Assembly: GCA_023897205.1 (NCBI GenBank)
Contig: JAHWDD010000002.1
Coordinates: 2,356,001-2,420,000 of the forward strand
Origin: Exophiala sp. HKRS030
Lineage: Eukaryota; Ascomycota; Eurotiomycetes; Chaetothyriales; Herpotrichiellaceae
Length of the DNA stretch: 64,000 nucleotides
Direction of reading: 5' to 3'
Below the pieces are notes generated by a model, which had not been told where the DNA came from, ran no database searches, and was given only the letters and a program-made list of their open reading frames with translations. A program made the translations under genes and the position numbers. This document shows, piece by piece, positions 9,387-20,545 of the stretch. Position 1 is the first letter of the stretch. Every line of letters starts with the position of its first letter.

Positions 9387-10676
9387 ATGCGATTGATCAA
9401 TACCGGCACTCTTTCCTTTGAGGAGTTCATCGGCGAGAACATTCCGACATACGCCATTCTTTCACATACTTTGGGGAATGACGAGTAAAATCCATCTCGA
9501 TTGCCCAGAAGATGTCATGGGCAGCAGGCAGAGAGACGACCCGGTTTGAAGACATGGCATATTGTTTGTTTGGGATATTTGACATCAATATGCCACTCAT
9601 GTATGGCGAAGAAGGACAGGCCTTTCCAAGACTTCAAGAAGAGATCCTGAAATACACCACGGACCTCAGCATTTTTGCTTGGACAAGGTCCGATGAAAGA
9701 AAAAATCAGAGAGGCCCTGGACGGGGCTATTGTGGCGTTCTGGCTGAAAGGCCACGCGATTTCCTCACTTGCTCGGCCTTTTCACAACTTTCAAACATCG
9801 CAGCCTTAGCATTTTCAATCTACCACAATGGGATAAGGCTGGAAACCAGGTTGCTCTCAAAACCAATTCCGGAGACCCGTGGCTCCCGTTATATACTGCA
9901 CTCGCCTGGATCGGGAATTCAGTGAGATCGGTAGGCATACATTTGCGAACATATGAACCTGCATTTTTCGTCAGAGCAGACCCTTATCAGCTCTTCGAAG
10001 AAGAAGAAGATGGGAACGGCACTTACGCGTCTCCGGAGACCTCGGTATATCTCCTGACTCGACTTCTTGGTTGCGGTCATGCAAACCAGGTCATTTCCAT
10101 CGTTCAGCAGCACATCATTCAGATCCTGCTGCCACCTGGAATCACTATCTTCAGTGCTTGGCCAGTAGATTCATGGGATGCTGAAGACCAAGCCTTCTTC
10201 AGCCTTTGTGAGCCCGACTCGGCCTCCTGCGGGTTGAGATTGTCTGTTACTGAGACTGCGATGTTGGTGGGATCAACATTGAGGTGCGCGCTCAGTGTAT
10301 GTTCTATGCTTTGGGCTGGAATTCATTCTCTCCAAAGTGGGACCAGTTTTCAGTCGATTTCGCCCCTTTCACCTCCGCTATCAATGAGATACAATCACAA
10401 ATGCCGGCGCACGCACATATGCCTCAGACTCTATTTCTACTGAAATATAACCAGGTCCCAAAACAAGATTGGCTGTCCTTTAAGTCCCAGAAACAAAATT
10501 TAAGGGTGCTGATATCCTTCACGAGTACTCTCATAGTTGATAACGAGATCTGCTCAAACTCCTTCTGGCGGATTAGATTCTCAACCTCAGTTGTGAGATC
10601 GAACTCGGTCGCGAATGTTCAAAGCGAAGAGTGGAACACTGTTGGGGTCTGTAAGCCTGCGCTCGGACCATTGTAG
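9387..10676 (+). pseudogene. HET-domain (heterokaryon incompatibility) gene relic with internal deletion
   Basis: HET-domain proteins trigger cell death when incompatible hyphae fuse. The N-terminal signature MRLINTGTLSFEEF...YAILSHT is present at 9387-9480, but the invariant Trp of HTWG reads Leu and the frame ends at 9486-9488. Immediately after, another frame enters the conserved distal block: SISIAQKMSWAAGRETTRFEDMAYCLFGIFDINMPLMYGE, from about 9490. In intact relatives these two blocks are separated by roughly 200 residues holding the rest of the catalytic-like HET fold; here about 10-30 nt separate them. Further pieces of the C-terminal region follow in changed frames: from about 9770 (GLFTTFKHRSLSIFNLPQWDK onward) and from about 10284 (ALGWNSFSPKWDQFSVDF). 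Deletion plus several frameshifts makes this a clear pseudogene. The 3' limit is uncertain; homologous-looking pieces may reach about 10990. Confidence 0.85.
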
Positions 10677-11094
10677 AGCCTGGATCTGAGGCTTGACCTG
10701 TGGTCAAGGTCATACTCATAGCGCGATTCGGAGCCGAGCTCGACAATAGCATGCATCACAAGTTGCACACTGGGAAGGCTCTCTATCATGAAATCCTAGA
10801 ATACAAACATTGTCAAGCGAATCCAAGGCAATACTTCGTCAGCCTGATTTACATCCCTAGTGTTCCCTGGATCGAATGGCCCTCTGGCTTGAGACAACTG
10901 CACATGGGCTTTACGGCTCAAAGAACGAAGAAGAAAATCAGTCCCTCTCTTTCGATGACATTCATTACTTTATGGTTATATACATCCTCAGATGCTGGCG
11001 CCGATCACCGCGAAAAAGTGACGACTCGTTCTCTTGTTCTTACACAATGTCCCCACGATACGTAACCATGTCAGGGCATACATGGGCACTGCTT

Positions 11095-12906
11095 TTATTT
11101 GATCGCATGCATTTCCTTCTCCTCGCCCTCGATTTCCATATCGACGCCTACAGCCACGCCAGCTTGCATCCCACCAGCACCCACCATCTTCGCCGAGCTT
11201 GCCGCTTCTGTGGTGTAACTGGTGTTTGTGACACGCTTGAGCACCAGAGGCAGCAAGACCACAAGTGACCCTGCCGTGAGTCCCCAGTACGATCCGAACA
11301 TGGTAACGTAAGATTTCTTTTGCTCGTCCAGAGCGGCGACGATGGCGCTTCCTGCGGCGCCAAAGACCTTGTAAAAGGCACCGTACATGCTGAGCACGAG
11401 GGGGTCGTTCGATAATGTACCCATGATCCAATAAGCGTAGCATTGCCTGTAAAAATTAGTGACTGGCTTTTTGTTTTTTTTTGTTTAAAAAAAACTTACC
11501 AGGCGCCGTCCAGGAAGCCATAAAAGAAGTAGAGAGCAATGTATCCTCCAGCCTCGCTGTCTTTGACATCGAGAACCTTCTCGACAGGATGGGAACGACT
11601 TGATTTCCGGAGAGGAAAAATACCACCGATTAACACTGCATTGAAGCAGACGAACATAATCACCCATCCCTGTGAGAGGAACACCAAGATTAGTACTCTG
11701 CTCACGACAGATGACTTTTTTTAGGGAGAGTATATGTGTGTGACTTACCAGCAACGCTCTCGTCCTTCTGGTAAAGTACTTAATGTCCAAGAAGAGACCC
11801 AGCAGACCCGCCGAGACCATCTGGGCGACGTTGTACCAGATGGAGTTGAACGAACGAGTCCGGACATCGAAGAAGTAAGCGTTGTAGTCGTTGCTCTGGT
11901 AAACGCCGTACCAGAGGCCGGCAAAGGCGTAAGGGAAGAAGAGGATGATCCAAGGCTCGACCTTCACCGACCTGACGACGTTCTTCAGCTCGGTCGTCAA
12001 GGATGCGTGCTTGACCACGTAAACTCTTGTGCCATCGTCTCGGACGATCTTGCTCGGATGAACGAGACACATGGCGAGGATGGAACCCGACAACATCAGG
12101 ATGAAGAGAGCGATGTAAGTGCCGTCGTTGACTCTGCCTGCGGACGTGTTTGACCAGTTTTGTACCGTTGGGATGATGCTACCAATGACTGCACCCATAC
12201 TCCAGATGGTCCAAAAGAGACTGATGTAGCGCCCCTTTTGGTCCTCCGTCGGGTACGACATCAACATGGTACCTTCTGCGGTCCTATAGTTTGGGTTCGA
12301 ATGTCAGTCTACCGAAACGTCTCTTCTCGCGTCACTTTACAGGGGCGCTCTTACCAAAGAAAAGCAGCAGAAAACCCGCAGGCGGCGCCAGCAAAGAGCA
12401 CAAACCCGTCGTTCCCGGTGTGGTTGTAACTCCAAAAGGATGCGGCATACAGAGCATATCCCACGCCACCGATGGCGAGTGTGATTTTGGGCCCAAGGTA
12501 GTTGCACACCGAGCCCGAAATGAGAGCCAGACCAGCGAAGATGGAGTACAGGATCATGTTGGCCTTGTTGGATAGATCAGCGGTGAGCTGTCCACCACCA
12601 CCGAGAGACGCCAGGACGTTGAACATGCCTAATTGTCAAGCAGTTAGCATCATCATCAAAGGGATACCACCGGCACGCCATCTATCAACACTCACCGACA
12701 ACAAGGAAACAGACAAAGCCGATGATGATGGTTTGAGCAAGCGGCGACCTGTACGCCGGCAACGTGATGGGACCGAACTTGTATCCCTTGGCCACGACGC
12801 CGTGGGTGGCGCTGTGTAGGGAGGCGCTCTCGACGTCTGCCATTGTACCGGTCTCGTGAGTGTTTGGATATTCCTTTCCCGTACTGATGTCCTGAGGTTG
12901 CACCAT
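11095..12906 (-). CDS. UNC93-like major facilitator transporter
   Basis: A polytopic membrane protein of the UNC93-like branch of the MFS; substrate unknown. Five exons on the minus strand (12906-12696, 12628-12355, 12283-11749, 11669-11500, 11446-11095) close in frame to 513 residues; introns are 53-79 nt with GTGAGT/GTAAGA/GTAAGT donors. Family features include the N-terminal segment before TM1 (PITLPAYRSPLAQTIIIGFVC), the GMFNVLASLGGGGQ block, Ser/Thr/Gly-rich TM helices, a WTAEGTMLMSYP loop followed by KGRYISLFWTIWSMGAVIGS, and a soluble loop VHPSKIV before the second half. The C-terminus is polar and acidic. It lies convergent to the HET relic and divergent from the MocA-type oxidoreductase at 13.7 kb, which may be a functional partner. 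The start MVQPQD at 12906 is the first Met in the frame; a Met 21 residues further in (MADVES) is possible. Confidence 0.88.
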
Positions 12907-13725
12907 GACTGTGTGTCACTGTGTTGGGTGTGCGCCAGGCCTTGCAAGTTATAGGCTTGGGCGACGGCAAGATATGTGTATGTGTGTGTGTGCTCTTGGA
13001 AAATATAGGATTATGTTACCTCCTCCTCAAGCTGCCGTTGCTGCGGCGATCACACCGCATATATGTCGTTCTCTGTCGGATTGATCCAGTCACCTGAGAG
13101 AGAGAGGGAGGTATCATAGACCCACGTACGAGCAAGGTCCAGAAGCCCTTCATCCCTTTCTTAGATTGGTATCCGGGGGAGGACGGGAACGGGACAGACA
13201 CTACACTCAGGTGCTGTGCAGCAACCCCAGATTCGAGGGTTCCGATAAGCTGGTCAAGTTATCAAGAATACTATCATCCTAGGCCCCCCAAACGGTTGGA
13301 ACTGAGGAGATGAAGAGACGAGGCTAGAGTCAGGCACGGCAAAGATTGACTTTGCATCGTGAGCACGAACCCACATGTGCCCACTAGATATGCCCACCCC
13401 ATTGAGAGGCCAATTATTGAGTAAGGTGAAGAGAGCCCACAGATGCTCACGAGGGCATTGCCCGCGCTGTGCTAGTAAGTGCCCCACGTATGCCCGCGGG
13501 ATGGCATGTTCCATCATGATTGAACTCCATGTTTGCGAAAAGGCCTGCATACAGGCAGATCCACATCCAGGAGACCAACATCCCAGTCATGTGATTCACA
13601 ACGACATCCCATGAAGTATGGATTCAACAGGCGAATCACGATCTACGGCCAGAAGAGCAACATAGGTGTCTAAAGAGACAAAACATTTCGAGAAAGGTAG
13701 GAGACACCACAAAACAGGAAAAAAC
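12907..13725. other. Divergent intergenic region between transporter and oxidoreductase
   Basis: Shared upstream region of the UNC93-like gene (minus) and the MocA-type gene (plus). It includes a short GT-rich tract near 12974-12992. No ORF with recognisable similarity. Confidence 0.45.
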
Positions 13726-14865
13726 ATGTCGCCGTCCACAACACCAACAACACGAGTGATCCTTTTGGGTGCTCACCATCCTCACTTTTACATCCGAGCC
13801 AAGATACTTCAAGCGCGAACAGACACTCAGATCGTGGGATTCTGGGAGGAAGACGGCGTACTTGCCGGCAAGCTCGCTGGACAAAATTCAATTCCTCGGT
13901 TTGAATCCGAGCATGACCTAGTCAAGCAAGATTTCGATATTGCCTTTGTGCACCCTCTGGACCACGACAACCCTCGCCTGGCGCTCCTCGCGGCGTCCCA
14001 CGGCGCCAAGGGATTACTCCTCGAGAAACCGGGCGCCACGTACCCTGAGCACTTATTCTCGCTGGTCGAGTCACTCAAATCCTATCCGGACTGTGTGGTC
14101 GAATGGGGGTGGGAAATGCATTACGCGGAAGCGATGGACCTTGTCCGTGATCTCGTCCATACCGAGGCACTGGGACAAATCACCACGTCGCATTGGCACG
14201 GCGGTACTCCCTCGGGTGGCGCGATGGAGATCTGGCAACGACAAAAGGACACTCTGGGAGGATTCTTGTACATGGACGCCAGTCACACCCTCGAGGCCAT
14301 CGTGGATGTTTTTGGACTACCAAAGGCCGTGTCGGCCAGTGTTCGCAAATTACCTCCCGCGAAGGAGGGCCCACACCCGATCGTCAGCTGCTGGTACGAC
14401 ATGCACAAAGGAGAGCTGGACCCAAAGACGACGCGATTCGCCGTGGGAGAGTTACCTTACGAGGACATTGGCAGCGTCATTCTAGAGTACGACTCGCACA
14501 ACGTCGTCGCCGACTTCACGGCCTGGGAACCCACCGACTGGTGCGCCGACTGGGGCATCAACATCTACGGCACCAACGGGGCTTTCCACGGGGTGTTGAA
14601 CCCTCCCAAGTGCGAGGTCACGTTGCGAGAGGGCCGTGGCAAGTACGCCGCGGGTGTGACCAAGATGGCCACACAGAAACCCGAGGGCGTGACGAATCAG
14701 GTCGGGTATTACCAGAAACAGATTGATTTGTTCCTTGACCGTGTCGTCAAGGGCGTCGTCGTCAATACAGACTGTGCGGGAGTCGAGAACCAGGTGAAGC
14801 TCATGAAGGTCTTGGATGGGATTTACAAGTCTGCCAAAGAAAGACGATTTGTGGATATTATATAG
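13726..14865 (+). CDS. Gfo/Idh/MocA-family NAD(P)-dependent oxidoreductase
   Basis: Probable dehydrogenase acting on a sugar, inositol or similar polyol; cytosolic. Intronless, 379 residues from this start. The N-terminal Rossmann fold begins RVILLGAHHPHFYIRAKIL, where the usual GxGxxG is altered to GAHHPH, which may affect cofactor choice. The hallmark EKPGA, with the catalytic lysine, follows the GAKGLLLEKP strand at about residue 100. The C-terminal alpha/beta domain contains GGFLYMDASHTLEAIVDVFG, carrying the conserved Asp and His of the active site. Another in-frame ATG at 13666 would add 20 basic residues; I prefer 13726 because the Rossmann strand follows it directly. The divergent transporter and the RidA, hydrolase and lactonase genes that follow suggest a shared catabolic role (inference). 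Confidence 0.88.
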   Translation: MSPSTTPTTRVILLGAHHPHFYIRAKILQARTDTQIVGFWEEDGVLAGKLAGQNSIPRFESEHDLVKQDFDIAFVHPLDHDNPRLALLAASHGAKGLLLEKPGATYPEHLFSLVESLKSYPDCVVEWGWEMHYAEAMDLVRDLVHTEALGQITTSHWHGGTPSGGAMEIWQRQKDTLGGFLYMDASHTLEAIVDVFGLPKAVSASVRKLPPAKEGPHPIVSCWYDMHKGELDPKTTRFAVGELPYEDIGSVILEYDSHNVVADFTAWEPTDWCADWGINIYGTNGAFHGVLNPPKCEVTLREGRGKYAAGVTKMATQKPEGVTNQVGYYQKQIDLFLDRVVKGVVVNTDCAGVENQVKLMKVLDGIYKSAKERRFVDII

Positions 14866-15060
14866 TCTCTTTTGTACCATTTACCGTCATGTATGGAGCT
14901 AGGGTATGGAAATTGAACATGTGTGTCATATGTGATGTGTAAAGTAGGTTTTATTCGGATAGGCAAGCTATTACTTTAATACCTTCCTAAATCCTCACTG
15001 CCATGTATTGGGGGCCAACGCTGTCTATCTATCTCAAAAGGGAACAATTGAATTTTCAGT

Positions 15061-15641
15061 TCACTTCTTCACGACACCAACACACTTGATCTCAACATCC
15101 GTATTGAGGGGAAGTGTCTTGACGGCAACACATCTGTTTTCGGTCATGCGTCAGCACTCGTTCTACAAGACCCAAAATGAAGAAGAAGGAACTCACGTTC
15201 TGGCAGGCTTCACGTCACCCCAGTAAGTAGTATACACTTCATTCATCTTGGCAAAGTCATCCATGTTGGCCAGGAAGACGTTGACTTCGACGACATGTTC
15301 CAAACTTGATCCGGCGGCTTCAAGGACAGCACCTAGGTTCTTGATACATTGGTGCTATTGGAATTGTTAGCTTTAGGATCAAAATCAATTCAGAGCCACC
15401 ATAAAAGGCGATGGTCAAGATCGAGACGACGAGGCCAAGTGGTGTCATGATCAATATGAAGGGTGTTTGCCTTAGTACTTACAGTATGAGCTTGAATATC
15501 GCCATCGATCAATTTCATCGTCTTGGGGTCCATGGGCACACATCCCGAACAATAGACGAAGCCATTGGCCACGATGGCCTGGCTGTAGATTCCCGGAAGT
15601 GCCTTGGGGGCGTTTTCGGTGGTGACTGGTGTTCTTGACAT
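15061..15641 (-). CDS. RidA/YjgF/Hmf1-family protein
   Basis: RidA-type proteins hydrolyse reactive enamines/imines released by PLP enzymes and other deaminations; some fungal paralogues sit in pathway clusters. Exons on the minus strand are 15641-15483, 15354-15197 and 15133-15061 (introns 128 and 63 nt), giving 129 residues, the normal family length. Motifs seen are [20 protein letters not shown] near the N-terminus, [33 protein letters not shown] in the middle, and [14 protein letters not shown] with the active-site Arg, then VEIKCVG at the end. There is no mitochondrial leader at the chosen start (MSRTPVTT), suggesting a cytosolic protein. It is convergent to the MocA-type gene and divergent from the hydrolase at 16.5 kb. 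Confidence 0.93.
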
Positions 15642-16551
15642 TGTTTTGGTCGGTTTCTGATTTTGGTGAAAAACGAATAGGTGTGTTGGGTGTTGGTTGC
15701 GCGTGTCCCTTGCCCCGTGTCTGTAGTCTGTTCTGAGGCTTCTGTCGTTTACTGTGGTCGATTGCAGTGGTGTTAGAGTGCTTACAAGGACGGTAGGACT
15801 ACTGCTGGGCGCTACTGAAGCTTGCTGACATGATGATGCTGGGAGGTTTCGGTTCCAAATCCCACGTTTGACCAACACATCCCTCACTAGAGTAGGCGGG
15901 CATTTTCCACGTCCCCCCCTTGTGACCCCCCCTCCAGGTCAAGTACATCTGTATCCCACGTAAGAACTGACTATGGTAACCAACCCAAACTGTTAAGCCA
16001 CCCGGGGGATTGTGATGAACCGTTGTCCCATACCTATCCCATCCCGTCCTATCTCGTCGCTTACTCCACACAGACCAGCGACGGCAGCCCAAAGACCCTT
16101 GTAGCGATATCCGCGGAGACAAAGCCGCCAGGCCAGAACCCCCCCTCATCCCATGCATAACTATACTGTACCTACCAGGTAGTCTCGACCAAACCTCTCG
16201 GTGCTCCCAACGACAAGACACACGAGGTTGCATTCGTTAAAAAAGACTCATGCATATTTTGGTTCCCCATATACTCAACACAGGCATTTAAAACTCCCCT
16301 TTGGAACACTTGCATTTAGTAACGAAACCATTCAACATCAACCGAAACCGACAATCTCCTCTTTATTCGTTTCGCATACACTGTGTGATTTGGGCCTATT
16401 GCTGCTCACCTCCACCGAAAGGTACAACCACATCAATCCAAATAAGCGAACACGCACTACACAGAGAGAGACAAATCGCTTGACTGAACGCATAACGCAT
16501 ACGCATCTGATCCGATCTCATCTAGTCCCGATCCCGATCTTATCATCAATC
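15642..16551. other. Divergent intergenic region between RidA-like and hydrolase genes
   Basis: Upstream region for both neighbours. No gene recognised; long C- and G-runs occur near 15915-15935 and 16138-16145. Confidence 0.45.
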
Positions 16552-17571
16552 ATGTCTTTGACAAACACACAACCACCATACCCCCTCCACGACTCGGTCA
16601 AGGACCGCCTTCACCCGGAGTACGTCGAATTCTACAACGAACACATCATCAACGCCCAACAGGTTCATCTGCAACCGGTCTCGGCTTCGCGCGTCGGGGG
16701 CAAACTCATCCCGGGTGGCGGAGATCCCCTCCCCGTCGGCAAGACCCAAGACATCGGGCTCAAACGTCAGCAGACTCCGGGCACCGACGACGTCCAGATC
16801 CGATGTTTCACCCCCGAAGGTGAACCCCCGGCCGCCGGCTGGCCCGTCATGATCTACTACCACGGCGGCGGTTGGGTGCTGGGCAACATCAACACCGAGA
16901 ACACCGTGTGCACCAACATATGCAGCCGGTCGAGGTACGTGGTCGTCACCACCGACTACCGCCTGGCTCCCGAACACCCTTGGCCCGCCGCCGTCCACGA
17001 CTCCTGGGAGACGGTCCTGTGGGTGTTTGGGCGGGGCAAGTCGGCCCTGTCTCTGGACCTGTCGAACGTGGCCATCGGTGGTTCGTCCGCCGGCGGGAAC
17101 CTGGCCGCCATCATGACCCACAAGGCCTTGTCGCGCCCGGACCTGAAAATCAACTTCACCACCCAACTCCTCATCGTCCCGGTCACGGACAACACGGCCA
17201 GCGTGGAGTCGAACCCGACCTACAAGAGCAACGAGTTCACCGCGGCCCTCCCGGCAGAAAAGATGCTCTGGTACAGACGGCACTACCTGCCCCACGAAAA
17301 GGACTGGACCAACCCGGAGGCGTCGCCGCTGTTGTACCCGGCCGAGAACTTTGCCAAACTCCCACCCGCCGAGGTCTTGGTCGGCGAGCTCGACGTGCTC
17401 AAGTTCGAAGGTGAGGACTACGCCCGGAAGTTGAGGGAGGCCGGCGTCCCCGCGAACGTACATGTCATGCAGGGAATGCCCCATCCGTTCTTGGCCATGG
17501 ATGCCGTCCTCGAGGCCGGACGAACGGCCATTACCATTCTGTGTGAGAGTTTGACGAGGGCTTTGAAGTAG
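16552..17571 (+). CDS. Alpha/beta hydrolase (HSL-like carboxylesterase/lipase)
   Basis: Serine esterase of the hormone-sensitive-lipase type (alpha/beta hydrolase fold-3). Intronless, 339 residues. The oxyanion-hole motif YHGGGW lies at residues 103-108, the nucleophile elbow GGSSAGG at about 176-182 with Ser179, an acid residue in VGELDVL, and the catalytic His in GMPHPF near the C-terminus. The DYRLAPEHPWPAAVHD segment is typical of the family. No signal peptide, so likely cytosolic. The coding region is markedly C/G-rich at third positions compared with its long A/C-rich upstream leader. The start at 16552 is chosen because the frame upstream reads as non-conserved sequence. Confidence 0.92.
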   Translation: MSLTNTQPPYPLHDSVKDRLHPEYVEFYNEHIINAQQVHLQPVSASRVGGKLIPGGGDPLPVGKTQDIGLKRQQTPGTDDVQIRCFTPEGEPPAAGWPVMIYYHGGGWVLGNINTENTVCTNICSRSRYVVVTTDYRLAPEHPWPAAVHDSWETVLWVFGRGKSALSLDLSNVAIGGSSAGGNLAAIMTHKALSRPDLKINFTTQLLIVPVTDNTASVESNPTYKSNEFTAALPAEKMLWYRRHYLPHEKDWTNPEASPLLYPAENFAKLPPAEVLVGELDVLKFEGEDYARKLREAGVPANVHVMQGMPHPFLAMDAVLEAGRTAITILCESLTRALK

Positions 17572-17798
17572 CACCGACAAAAGACACGTCGTTCGTTTGA
17601 CACACATTAAATTTTATCCCATTGGCCCAAGCACTGATACCAATTTTGATATTGATATTGACATTAGAAAAGTTAAAAAACAAAGTTGTAACTCATCATT
17701 GATCTCATCATGCGACTGCCCCCCCGGTGTGTGCGTTATTTCGTCAGCGACGCCCTAACCAACCCTAGATCAGTATATTAAAACTTACAGCAGGTATA

Positions 17799-19992
17799 TC
17801 AAGGTGCAGAAACTTCGATAAGCTTGCCCAGTGTTGTACACGCTTCTTGCAACAGTTCCCACCGACAATCAGACAAGGACTCCTTGACCACGGTCAAAAG
17901 TCCAAGCGTCCGATTGGTACCTTTGAGCTGATGATGGTGGTCCATGAGACCACTCAACATGTGCACGAGATAATCTTCGGCGCTGACCCTCTCGGCCGAT
18001 TTGCCCTCTGTCAGGATACCAAACGCCCACAGTATCAAGGTGGCGTGATACAGACACCAAGGTCGGACGGCAATGTTGTCTTCGGACGCACGGTATCGTC
18101 TGCGAGTGAACATGGTCTCCTGGATGAGGAGTATGCAATGGGACAACGTCCGTTTGGCCGACGGCCTCTCACACCAGAATTGGATTCTGCGCTTTGCCTT
18201 GGCGTACTCGTGTCTGGTGGTGCTGCCGGTGAGAGACGGCGCACCCGCGAAAGTATGGAAGTCGATCAAGTTCACGTATATCGTGACATGCGCCATCCGA
18301 TGTAGAGGTCGTGCCGCTTCGAGGCAGAGTGAAGGTTGTTGGGACATCAGAGAGAATGACCAGGTGTCGATGGCTCGGTCCAGAATTTCCTTCCAATTGT
18401 CGTCGCCGATGGTCGACGGTGGTGTAGACTCGGCGCCGTGATCAGGGGTCCTTCCGGTCTCGATGTCCGAAGCCATCAGATCACGCCCCTGCATATGTTT
18501 GGTCACGTTGAACAGTCCGTGGAGTAAAATGAACCGGGCAAAGGGACTGCAGCTCGAAGTAATCGGACGACGAGACAGTAGAGCCCGCAGTGTAGAGAGG
18601 AATTGTACGGCCGGCGCCGACTCGGAAAGCCTCTTCTTCCAGGACGATGGAGTTGAGCTATCCCACACCTCGTCCGCACATGGTAGAGCCAGCCTTACGT
18701 CGCTAACGGAAAGTGCAGGCGTGTGGCCGAAGATGGACGAGTGCTGTGCATCCATGATGAAAGCGAAATAGGCGACGCGTTTAAATGACTCTTGTTCAAT
18801 CCATGAGTGCCACGCTCTCTCTGCCGAGGATGCTTTGGTGGCGTCATCGGCCGAGTCTGAGGAATATGAACCACCTCTACGCATGAGTGTGATGACGGCA
18901 CCGTGGAATATATGCGCCATCTCGTGGTGTCTCCGTGTGGAGAACATCTTCTCGTACGCTTGAACAAGGAGCAATGCTTGCAGACACCACAGTGGTGCCG
19001 GTGGCTGAAAACTTCCACTGCTGAAAATGAGCCATCGTAAGCTCTCGTGGATTCTTTCGGCGGTTCGATAGTGAGAAGAGTCGGGTGATAGGGTAGCACC
19101 CAGAGTGAGCAGTGCAACGAGGAGAAGTGGCGGGGTGTCGTCTAGTGCAAATGAAGCTTGGTGTAGGATTGGAAAATGAGAATCATAGTTGGAAAAGTAG
19201 ATGTCGAAGAAGGACTTGAGGTTGACCGGTTCGAAGAACGGGGCATCCAGTAGGTCTTGCGGTAGTGTGCGTAGAGCTTCCAGAAGTCGCGCACGAACAT
19301 TGAGCCAAGGGCTACTCCCGAGCGATGGTGTGTCTGTACTGAGTTGTTGAGATATCGTGCTGTTCGGAGAAGCGAAGGAGACATCGTTGGGGATAGTCAT
19401 GTCCAGAGATGGATCCATTGGAAAGTCCTCCGGGAACGGCACGTTTCCGAACAGCCAGTCCAGATCTTCCACGAGACCTTGGGCGCCGTCCGATGCGTCA
19501 AAGATGACGTGGTGGTTGTTTCCAATCTCCGGAACCTGTAGGAAGTCCGGGTAGTCAATGGTATCGAAGGTCATGGGCGCTGAGTTGGATGGAGCTGAAA
19601 GAGCGGGATCGACGGCGTCGATGTGCTGATGTTGCGAGGCAACTTCTGTGTGTTGAATGACCATCTCTACTTGGGCGGCCGGTGCATGGACGGGCTGAGA
19701 TGTAGCAGCAGAAGGCGAAGAGGGCGTATCAGGTACGTATCCGCCAGAATTTCGATATGACATGCCACGCTCATGGCGTCTTTGATGTCTCTGCAACAGA
19801 TCAAGCCTGACGAAATCCTTGTGACATGTTCCACAGCTGTAAATCTTTTTTGGTCGATCTAGTTGCATCATTAGCGATTTGGGCTCGTCAGACCCCAGAG
19901 AACTTACGATTTAGACGATGGCGACTCAGGTGTTCGGGCCGTTTGAAAGTCTTCCCACAGCCCTGAACGGGGCAGACATGTCTGCTGGACAT
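17799..19992 (-). CDS. C2H2 zinc-finger transcription factor with fungal_trans domain
   Basis: Nuclear regulator combining two C2H2 fingers with the fungal-specific transcription factor domain. Exons on the minus strand are 19992-19908 and 19858-17799 (49-nt intron), giving 714 residues. The first finger (CPVQGCGKTFKRPEHLSRHRLNH) is completed by the splice, and the second (CGTCHKDFVRLDLLQRHQRRH) opens exon 2. The middle region holds the fungal_trans fold, beginning about FFDIYFSNYDSHFPILHQASF, with several conserved Arg/Trp positions further on. An acidic, Pro/Ser-rich linker lies between. It is convergent to the hydrolase and head-to-tail with the SMP-30-type gene upstream, so it is the local candidate regulator for the 11-22 kb group (inference). 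Confidence 0.92.
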
Positions 19993-20545
19993 TGATGAAC
20001 AGGAAATGATTGGGCCAGAGGATTATGATGCGCATATGTACCGAATATCATTGACCAGCCATAATAGATTTCAAGATAGGTCAAAGTAATGGCCGAAGTA
20101 ACAATAGCATTGTATGCGATAGTGTGAGAAAGAGAAGGAGAATGATAACAAGTGGATAATTCTTTGGGTCGATCGAGGTTCCAGATTCGGGGGTCTCATT
20201 GACCACATGGGCTTGGCGCCAGTCGCACCTGGGTAAAAGCCTATAATTCCGCCCAAGACAAGACTTTTGGGGGTTCGAGAGGAGTCTTTGGGGGCCTTTG
20301 GGGGTTCGTTCTAGGGGTCCAATGCCTGGGGCCAGCACTGACACTCGGTACTCCTGGTTAGTCAACATGTAGGTACCTCAGCTACTATTCAAGTGACTAC
20401 ACTCTTGTCAAACAGCAAGGCAGTTGTTGGATTCTCACTTCATTAGTGGCCATTTGTATGCAAGCAATTCTATCAAAGAGATTCGCCTAATTGTACCCAA
20501 CGATGCGTTGTTCATGTGCCAGAAAGTACTATCAACCACCAAGCC
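19993..20545. other. Intergenic, upstream of the C2H2 regulator
   Basis: Contains two copies of a TTTGGGGGTTCG-like stretch near 20264-20314. No gene recognised. Confidence 0.4.

Noticed and set aside
11734..12153. 139-codon + strand ORF opposite the UNC93-like gene
   Set aside because: Shadow of a conserved membrane-protein exon on the other strand.
16546..17607. 353-codon minus-strand ORF opposite the alpha/beta hydrolase
   Set aside because: Long only because the hydrolase gene has G/C at third positions; its translation has no family features, while the + strand shows all catalytic motifs.
20262..20330. Runs of GGGGGTTCG that recall a tRNA T-arm
   Set aside because: No cloverleaf can be drawn around them; no A- or B-box spacing.
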